NCBI RefSeq assembly: GCF_016887565.1
Contig: NZ_CP069396.1
Coordinates: 957,001 to 1,021,000, forward strand
Source: Archangium violaceum
GTDB lineage: Bacteria; Myxococcota; Myxococcia; Myxococcales; Myxococcaceae
Reading direction: 5' to 3'
Length of the DNA stretch: 64,000 nt
A model generated the notes under the pieces. The model was not told where the DNA came from. It searched no databases and saw only the letters and a program-made list of their open reading frames with translations. Positions 58,684-64,000 of the stretch are shown here, one piece after another. A program made the translations under genes and the position numbers. How positions within the stretch are numbered: the stretch's first letter is position 1; the number at the start of each line of letters is the position of its first letter.

Positions 58684-61338
58684 ATGGTGTGTGAGAACTG
58701 CCAGGCTCGGCCCGCGGTGGTGTTCCTCAAGCAGCGGATGGCCGATGGGCCCGAGCGGAGCCTCGGCCTGTGCAATCACTGCGCGAGCGCCATGGGCATG
58801 GACTCCAGTAAAGGGGCCTTTGGTTCCCTGGAGAGCCTGTTCGCGCAGATGATGGGCTCCCGCTCTCGGCGGGAGAACATCCTCGCGCAGCTGTCGGAGA
58901 CGGCCCAGCAGGCGCTGGAGTACGCGGCGCGGCTGACGCTGGAGTGGGGCTATGACCGCATCCGCATCGAGCACCTGCTGCTGGCGCTGAGCCAGAAGGT
59001 CCCGGAGATCCGCGCGGCGCTCGAGGAAGAGGGCACGGACGTGGAGGAGTACGAGGTCCGCCTGGCGCAGGTGATGGAGCGCCGTGAGCCCCGCCGCGCC
59101 TCGGGCGTGGGACTGTCCTCGGGCATGAAGCGTGTGTTGCAGCTCGCGCGGCTCCAGGCGGCGCAACTGGGGCAGACCTTCATCGGCCCCGAGCACCTGT
59201 TGCTCGCCATCATGGCCGAGGGCGAGAGCTTCGCCGCCCAGTTCCTCTCCGACATCGATCCGGACGAGCTGCGGCAGCACCTGCCCGGAGGCGGTGCTCA
59301 CGGCTCGGCGACCTCCACCCCGGGAGGCCGGGGCGCGGACCGTCTCCCTCCGCTTCTCACCCGCTATACGCGAGACCTCACCGCGCTGGCCCGGGCGGGA
59401 GAGTTGGATCCGATCATCGGCCGTGAGAAGGAGATCGACCGCGTCATCCGCATCCTCAGCCGCAAGACGAAGAACAACCCGGAGCTCATCGGCGAGCCGG
59501 GCGTGGGCAAGACGGCCATCGCCGAGGGGCTGGCCCAGCGGATCGTCTCGGGCGACGTGCCGGAGACGCTCAAGGACAAGAAGGTGCTCTCGCTGGACCT
59601 GGCGAGCGTCATCGGCGGCTCGAAGTTCCGCGGCGAGTTCGAGGAGCGCTTCAAGGGGTTGATGGAGGAGATTCGCGGCCTCGCGGGCAAGGTCATCCTC
59701 TTCATCGACGAGGTGCACACCCTCGTGGGCGCTGGCGCGGGCGAGGGCTCGATGGATGCCGCCAACATGCTCAAGCCCGCCCTGTCTCGCGGCGAGCTGC
59801 AGTGCCTCGGCGCCACGACGCTCGACGAGCACCGCAAGCACATCGAGAAGGACTCCGCCCTGGAGCGCCGCTTCCAGCCCGTGATGGTGGCCGAGCCCTC
59901 CCCCGAGCAGACCATCGAAATCCTGCGCGGGCTGCGCGACTCGTACGAGGCGCACCACCGGGTGAAGATCACCGACGCCACGCTCACCGCCGCCGTGGAG
60001 CTGTCCGACAAGTACATCAGCGACCGCTTCCTGCCGGACAAGGCCATCGACCTGCTCGACGAGGCGGCGGCCATGGTGCGGCTGGGGGCTCGCACCGAGC
60101 CGGGCCGCATGAAGGACCTGGAGGAGCGGCTGGCGCAGAAGGAGAAGGACAAGGAGGCCGCCGTGGCCGCGGAGCGCTACGAGGAGGCCTCGCGGCTCAA
60201 GGGAGAGCTCGAGGCGCTGCGCGCGGAGCTGGACGGGCTGCGCACCCAGTGGCAGCAAGCCAAGGGCGTCTCCGAGCCCATCGTCACCCCCGAGGCCATC
60301 GCCACCGTGGTGAGCGAGTGGACGGGGATTCCGGCGAAGAAGCTCCAGCAGGAGGAGTCCCAACGGCTGCTGGAGATGGAACAGTCGTTGCGCCAGCGCG
60401 TGGTGGGCCAGGAGGAGGCCCTGCGCGCCATCTCGGAGGCCGTGCGCCGCGCCCGCGCGGGATTGAAGGACCCCCACCGGCCCATCGGCTCGTTCATCTT
60501 CCTGGGGCCCACCGGCGTGGGGAAGACGGAGACGGCCCGCGCGCTCGCCGAGTACCTCTTCAACGACGAGCGCGCCATGCTCCGCTTCGACATGTCCGAG
60601 TTCATGGAGCGGCACACCGCCAGCCGGCTCATCGGTGCCCCTCCCGGCTATGTGGGCCATGAGGACGCCGGCCGCCTCACCGAGTCCGTCCGGCGCCGGC
60701 CCTACTCGGTCCTGCTCTTCGACGAGGTGGAGAAGGCCCACCCGGACGTCTTCAACCTGTTGTTGCAGATACTCGACGACGGGCGGCTCACGGACTCGCG
60801 CGGACGCACGGTGGACTTCAAGAACACCGTCATCATCATGACCTCCAACCTGGGCGCCGAGCAGCTCGGCCTCCAGAAGGGCGCTCTGGGTTTCCGGCGG
60901 TCCTCTCCGGGCGGTGGGGATGTGGACAGCGAGCGCATGGCCGAGACCGTTCTGGAGGCGCTCCGCGGCCACTTCCGGCCCGAGTTCCTCAACCGCATCG
61001 ATGAGGTCATCGTCTTCCACGCGCTCGACCGCGAGCAGCTCACCCGGATCGTGGACTCGATGCTGGACTCCACCCGGCGAAAGCTGCACGGGCAGAACGT
61101 CACGCTGGAGGTCAGTGACGCGGCGAAGGATGAGCTCGCGCGGCGTGGGGTCGATCCGAAGTTCGGCGCCAGACCACTGCGCCGGGTCATCCAGCGTGAG
61201 CTGGAGACGGAGCTCAGCCGGATGCTGCTGCGCGGGACCCTGCGCGAGGGCGAGCGCATCCGGGTGGACTGCGCGGATGGGAAGTTCTCCTTCCACGTGG
61301 AGGGACGGGCCACGGGACGGGGGACCTTGATGCACTGA
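58684..61338 (+). CDS. ClpC/ClpE-like AAA+ unfoldase with N-terminal zinc finger
   Basis: 884 residues. N-terminal zinc finger (Cys3, Cys6, Cys30, Cys33) as in ClpE or McsA; two Clp_N repeats (about 70-220); AAA1 with GEPGVGKT and [15 protein letters not shown]; a middle coiled coil with a UvrB/C-like segment ([27 protein letters not shown]); AAA2 with GPTGVGKT and [14 protein letters not shown]; and a D2-small domain. A KGALGFRR loop could be the LGF tripeptide that docks on ClpP. By family it unfolds substrates for ClpP. GGGAGGGAC precedes the ATG. Three REP-like repeats follow. Confidence 0.9.
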   Translation: MVCENCQARPAVVFLKQRMADGPERSLGLCNHCASAMGMDSSKGAFGSLESLFAQMMGSRSRRENILAQLSETAQQALEYAARLTLEWGYDRIRIEHLLLALSQKVPEIRAALEEEGTDVEEYEVRLAQVMERREPRRASGVGLSSGMKRVLQLARLQAAQLGQTFIGPEHLLLAIMAEGESFAAQFLSDIDPDELRQHLPGGGAHGSATSTPGGRGADRLPPLLTRYTRDLTALARAGELDPIIGREKEIDRVIRILSRKTKNNPELIGEPGVGKTAIAEGLAQRIVSGDVPETLKDKKVLSLDLASVIGGSKFRGEFEERFKGLMEEIRGLAGKVILFIDEVHTLVGAGAGEGSMDAANMLKPALSRGELQCLGATTLDEHRKHIEKDSALERRFQPVMVAEPSPEQTIEILRGLRDSYEAHHRVKITDATLTAAVELSDKYISDRFLPDKAIDLLDEAAAMVRLGARTEPGRMKDLEERLAQKEKDKEAAVAAERYEEASRLKGELEALRAELDGLRTQWQQAKGVSEPIVTPEAIATVVSEWTGIPAKKLQQEESQRLLEMEQSLRQRVVGQEEALRAISEAVRRARAGLKDPHRPIGSFIFLGPTGVGKTETARALAEYLFNDERAMLRFDMSEFMERHTASRLIGAPPGYVGHEDAGRLTESVRRRPYSVLLFDEVEKAHPDVFNLLLQILDDGRLTDSRGRTVDFKNTVIIMTSNLGAEQLGLQKGALGFRRSSPGGGDVDSERMAETVLEALRGHFRPEFLNRIDEVIVFHALDREQLTRIVDSMLDSTRRKLHGQNVTLEVSDAAKDELARRGVDPKFGARPLRRVIQRELETELSRMLLRGTLREGERIRVDCADGKFSFHVEGRATGRGTLMH

Positions 61339-61340
61339 GG

Positions 61341-61380
61341 GAAGACCCTCACCCTGGCCCTCTCCCAGAGGGAGAGGGGA
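61341..61380 (+). repeat. REP-like repeat copy 6
   Basis: First of three tandem copies after the Clp gene, beginning 3 nt after its stop. GACCCTCACCC, then CCCTCTCCC-AGA-GGGAGAGGG and GATTCACACGG. Confidence 0.85.
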
Positions 61381-61407
61381 TTCACACGGACTGGAGCACG
61401 GAGAGGC

Positions 61408-61446
61408 GAGACCCTCACCCTGACCCTCTCCCGGAGGGAGAGGGGA
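61408..61446 (+). repeat. REP-like repeat copy 7
   Basis: Second tandem copy, same orientation as copy 6 and also followed by GATTCACACGG, so copies 6 and 7 arose by local duplication of a 67-bp unit. Confidence 0.85.
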
Positions 61447-61472
61447 TTCACACGGTGAGGAACCAGGTTGGA

Positions 61473-61507
61473 CCCTCTCCCCCTGGGAGAGGGACGGGGT
61501 GAGGGTA
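61473..61507 (-). repeat. REP-like repeat copy 8 (inverted)
   Basis: Third copy, in opposite orientation to copies 6 and 7: CCCTCTCC-CCCT-GGGAGAGGG followed by ACGGGGTGAGGGT. Lies before the stop of the convergent TerC gene. Confidence 0.8.
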
Positions 61508-61548
61508 TGTCGTGGACTCGGGTTCGGATCCTGAGTGGAAAAGAGGTC

Positions 61549-62529
61549 TCACGCGTGAACCTCTCCCCCCCGTCCTCCTGGAGACCGCTTGTTCCTCATC
61601 ATGGCGGCCCTGCGCGACTCCTTCTTGCGTGCGTACAGGCTCGCGCACACCGACAGACCGATGCACAGCACGATGATCCCCACCGAGAGCAATGGCGGGA
61701 TCTCGAGCCACTCGGCGAGGATCATCTTCAACCCGGCGAACGCGAGCACCGCCGCGAGCCCCCAGTGCAGGTAGCGCAGCTCGTGCACCGTCTTCGCCAG
61801 CGCGATGTACAGCGCGCGCAGCCCCAGGATGGCGAACACGTTGGACGTGTAGACCACGAACAGATTGCGGCTCACCGACAGCGCCGCCGGCACCGAGTCG
61901 ATGGCGAAGGCCACGTCCGACAGCTCGATGGCGATCAGCGCGATGAGCAGAGGCGTCGCCTGCCAGCTGCCGCCCACGTGCTTGAAGAAGCGCGTGCCCT
62001 CGAACTCCGTCGTCACCGGCAGGCGCTTCTCCAGCCACAGCACCAGCTTGTTGTCGGACTCCTCGCCGGGATGCTTGCGCGCCACGCGCCAGGCCGCGAC
62101 GAGCAGAATGCCACCGAAGATGTAGACCACCCAGTGCCAGTGCTCGAGGGCCTCCAGCCCCAGCAGGATGAACAGCGCCCGGAACACCAGGGCTCCGAAG
62201 ATTCCCCAGAAGAGCACCCCCCGCTGCTTGTCCTCGGGCACCCGCAGGCTCGCGAAGATGACGAGGAAGACGAACAGGTTGTCCAGGCTCAGGCTCTTCT
62301 CGATGAGGTAGGCGCCCAGGTACTCGTGCGCGGCGGTGACCCCGTGCCTCAGCCAGACGAACACCCCGAAGGCCAGGCCCACGCAGATCCACGCCACGCT
62401 CCAGGCATAGGCCGCCTTCTTCGACTCCCCGTGCTTCGAGTGGTGGGCCAGCTGGTCGATGACGATCATCGCCACCACGAGCACCCCGAAGAGGCCCCAC
62501 TCCCATGGTGATACCGGGGTTGGATTCAT
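61549..62529 (-). CDS. TerC-family membrane protein
   Basis: 326 residues with about eight or nine transmembrane helices. The TerC signatures EKSLSLDNLFVFLVIFA and AIELSDVAFAIDSVPAAL carry the conserved Asp residues thought to bind metal. Family members export manganese or contribute to tellurite and pH tolerance. No manganese riboswitch was recognisable upstream; the 101-bp gap to the preceding S9 gene holds only a GCCCAGG/CCTGGGC hairpin (62552-62571). Confidence 0.88.
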   Translation of the reverse strand: MNPTPVSPWEWGLFGVLVVAMIVIDQLAHHSKHGESKKAAYAWSVAWICVGLAFGVFVWLRHGVTAAHEYLGAYLIEKSLSLDNLFVFLVIFASLRVPEDKQRGVLFWGIFGALVFRALFILLGLEALEHWHWVVYIFGGILLVAAWRVARKHPGEESDNKLVLWLEKRLPVTTEFEGTRFFKHVGGSWQATPLLIALIAIELSDVAFAIDSVPAALSVSRNLFVVYTSNVFAILGLRALYIALAKTVHELRYLHWGLAAVLAFAGLKMILAEWLEIPPLLSVGIIVLCIGLSVCASLYARKKESRRAAMMRNKRSPGGRGGEVHA

Positions 62530-62551
62530 GGGAGGAAGCTGACTATCCAGG

Positions 62552-62571
62552 GCCCAGGCAACAACCTGGGC
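62552..62571. other. Hairpin between S9-like and TerC genes
   Basis: Perfect 7-bp inverted repeat GCCCAGG-CAACAA-CCTGGGC, 22 nt upstream of the terC-like start. No T-tract on the minus strand; could be a weak terminator of the upstream gene or a leader structure. Confidence 0.35.
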
Positions 62572-62630
62572 ACCCGGAGTGTCGTCGGCTCGTCCGCTCC
62601 CTCGGTGACGGGGTTGACCCGTCCCGGCCC

Positions 62631-64000
62631 TCAGCGGCGCGCGGGCTCGGCGGGGGCGGGCTCGAGGGCGAGCGGCTCCACCGGCTCCGCCAGGCTCAGG
62701 CCCATCACCTTCGCGTAGAAGGCCAGCTCGCCCTCCAGCGCCTTCTGGATGTCCGCGCTGGTGCGTGCACCCGGTCCCCCTCCCTCGAGGCCGAGCGTCG
62801 CCACCGGCACACCGTTGGCGCGCAGCCGCTTCGCCATCTCCTCCATCTGCCGCGCCACCGGCGACGGATCCTGCCGGCCGTGGATGAAGAGCACGGGACT
62901 GCGCTTGATGTTGTCGATGTGGAAGTAGGGCGAGCGGTCCTGCAGCAACTGCTTCGACTCCGGCAGGGGCCCGAGCACCTGGTCCAGGTAGTGGGCCTCG
63001 AACTTCTCGGCCTGCTCCACCAGCGTCTCCAGTTGGGAGATGCCCGAATCGAAGACGCCGCAGCGCAGGATGTCGCGGAACGTCAGCAGCGAGAGCGGGG
63101 TGTAGCCCGCCGCCCCAGCGCCCCGGGCCGCCAGGCGCTTCGCGTCCACCTTGCCCTCCTGCACCAGCCGCAGCGCGGCGTTGGCGCAGTCATCCACGTC
63201 CATCACGCCCCAGTTCCCATACAGCGACAGGCGGTACTCGCGGCCGTAGCCGGTGCTGCCCCGGTAGTTGACGTCCACCACCGCGAAGCCGCGGCTGGTG
63301 AAGTACTGCACCACCCAGTCCAGCCGCGTCGACGTGGCCGAGGTGGGGCCCGCGTGGTTGAAGATGAGCAGCGGTGGCTTCTCTCCCGCGGGCGCCGTGA
63401 AGTCCGGGTGGGTGGGCGGGTAGTACCAGGCGTGTGCCTCGCCCAGCTCCGTGGTGGGGTAGTGCAGCGGCTCGCAGCGCGAGATGTAGCGCGTCAGCTC
63501 CTCCGGCACCCGGGTGGACGTCTTCAACACCTGCGGCCGGCCCGACTCCATGTCCAGCCGCACCACCGCCGCCGGGTGCTCCGGCCCTCCTCCCACGAAG
63601 TACGCCGTCGCGTAGCCCGCGCGCACCTGCCGCACGTCCGTGTACGGCGTGCTCAGCTCGGCGAACTGGCCGAGCACCACGTCCAACCTTCCCATCTTCC
63701 ACTGGCCCTGCTCGTTGAAGGCACACACCACGTGCCGCGGCGAGACGAAGGCGTACGTGGACCTACCCAGCCCCCACTGCGCCAGGCCGAACTCCGCCCT
63801 GCGCTCCAGCACCGGCACCACGCTGCGGCCCTGCAACCGGTAGAGGTTCCACCAGTTGTTCCGGTCGCTGACGAAGTACAGCTCGCCCTGCGGCGACCAC
63901 TCGGGCTGGAAGATGGACTCCGTGGTGCCGCCGGCCACCAGCCGCGGGTTGCGCAGCCCGCCGTCCTCGTCCACGTCCGCCACCCACAGCTCGCAGCCCT
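62631..64000 (-). CDS. S9 prolyl-oligopeptidase-like protein lacking catalytic residues, partial
   Basis: Open to the right edge; about 456 C-terminal residues are seen. WD40-like beta strands (PEWSPQGELYFVSDRNNWWNLYR) precede an alpha/beta-hydrolase domain with NHAGPTSATS, the dipeptidyl-peptidase-like VNYRGSTGYGREYR and HGRQDPSPV (catalytic-type Asp). The nucleophile elbow, normally GGSAGG, reads GAGAAG with Gly in place of Ser (codon 63114-63116), and the EGEGHG histidine motif reads EGGGPG with Pro in place of His (62772-62774). It is therefore probably a non-catalytic member. A Pro/Ala/Glu-rich tail ends the protein. Confidence 0.82.
   Translation of the reverse strand, partial: GCELWVADVDEDGGLRNPRLVAGGTTESIFQPEWSPQGELYFVSDRNNWWNLYRLQGRSVVPVLERRAEFGLAQWGLGRSTYAFVSPRHVVCAFNEQGQWKMGRLDVVLGQFAELSTPYTDVRQVRAGYATAYFVGGGPEHPAAVVRLDMESGRPQVLKTSTRVPEELTRYISRCEPLHYPTTELGEAHAWYYPPTHPDFTAPAGEKPPLLIFNHAGPTSATSTRLDWVVQYFTSRGFAVVDVNYRGSTGYGREYRLSLYGNWGVMDVDDCANAALRLVQEGKVDAKRLAARGAGAAGYTPLSLLTFRDILRCGVFDSGISQLETLVEQAEKFEAHYLDQVLGPLPESKQLLQDRSPYFHIDNIKRSPVLFIHGRQDPSPVARQMEEMAKRLRANGVPVATLGLEGGGPGARTSADIQKALEGELAFYAKVMGLSLAEPVEPLALEPAPAEPARR

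Noticed and set aside
62530-62630. Manganese (yybP-ykoY) riboswitch upstream of the TerC-like gene
   Set aside because: Only about 100 nt are available and none of the conserved riboswitch core could be recognised; just one simple hairpin.
1-64000. tRNA or rRNA genes, CRISPR arrays, prophage or transposase genes
   Set aside because: No T-loop motif with an acceptor stem, no spaced repeats of CRISPR type, and no integrase or transposase-like protein was found on either strand.

Overview
The window is high-GC, gene-dense DNA from a myxobacterium (Myxococcota; an Archangium/Cystobacter-like member of the Cystobacterineae is my best guess from content and codon use, not from a database match). 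The reasons are the many lipoproteins and sensor kinases of PAS/GAF type, a MoxR/beta-propeller (bpX-type) gene set, lipoprotein toxin/immunity genes, several outer-membrane proteins and a plausible sigma-54 promoter. No rRNA, tRNA, CRISPR array, integrase or transposase gene was seen. Two genes are cut by the window edges (SEC-C protein at the left, S9 peptidase-like protein at the right).

Layout. 1-5.8 kb: partial SEC-C protein; a two-gene lipid-uptake operon made of a large VolA-like surface lipase lipoprotein and a FadL-family porin; a secreted protein. 6.1-10.6 kb: two tandem paralogous lipoproteins, each ending in a ~139-residue Hint (hedgehog/intein-like) module and each followed by the same kind of GC-rich terminator. 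10.7-12.2 kb: single-CBS protein and a MobA-like nucleotidyltransferase. 12.3-18.1 kb (minus strand): an outer-membrane protein, an OmpA/MotB-like protein, a Coq4-like protein and a TetR regulator whose start codons lie in a 20-bp palindrome; then a large multi-PAS/GAF histidine kinase broken by a 1-nt frameshift in a G-run. 18.5-20.9 kb: HAD hydrolase, lipoprotein and small partner. 21.0-24.9 kb (minus): atpA, a PAS histidine kinase and atpH, with a strong terminator after atpA. 25.1-33.3 kb: DnaK paralogue, galactose-oxidase-like copper oxidase, beta-propeller lipoprotein, small Cys-rich lipoprotein, MATE exporter, esterase.

33.5-43.8 kb is the richest part: a MoxR ATPase and three translationally coupled bpX/vWA-type genes form a MoxR-vWA-beta-propeller conflict system. 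Between the MoxR gene and the bpX genes sit three genes of a different character: an anchored protein of unknown function, and, divergent from it, a lipoprotein with a C-terminal PD-(D/E)xK nuclease domain followed by a DUF3396-like immunity protein. This looks like a toxin/immunity cassette, possibly delivered by outer-membrane exchange like the SitA toxins.

43.9-55.0 kb: RelE-like small protein, response regulators, HTH regulator, a TonB-dependent receptor carrying its own N-terminal TonB-C-like domain, a PAS kinase, DoxX protein, metallophosphoesterase, Fur-family regulator, and a response regulator coupled to a kinase-like membrane protein lacking its ATPase domain. 55.3-56.9 kb: a DUF1521 protein with the GDPHVD calcium-triggered self-cleavage site and an LcrH/SycD-type chaperone, closed by a good terminator. 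56.9-64.0 kb: GT-C glycosyltransferase with TPRs, ClpC/ClpE-like AAA+ unfoldase, TerC protein, and an S9 peptidase-like protein that has lost two catalytic residues. Eight copies of a ~37-bp REP-like repeat are scattered at gene ends, three of them in tandem at 61.3-61.5 kb.
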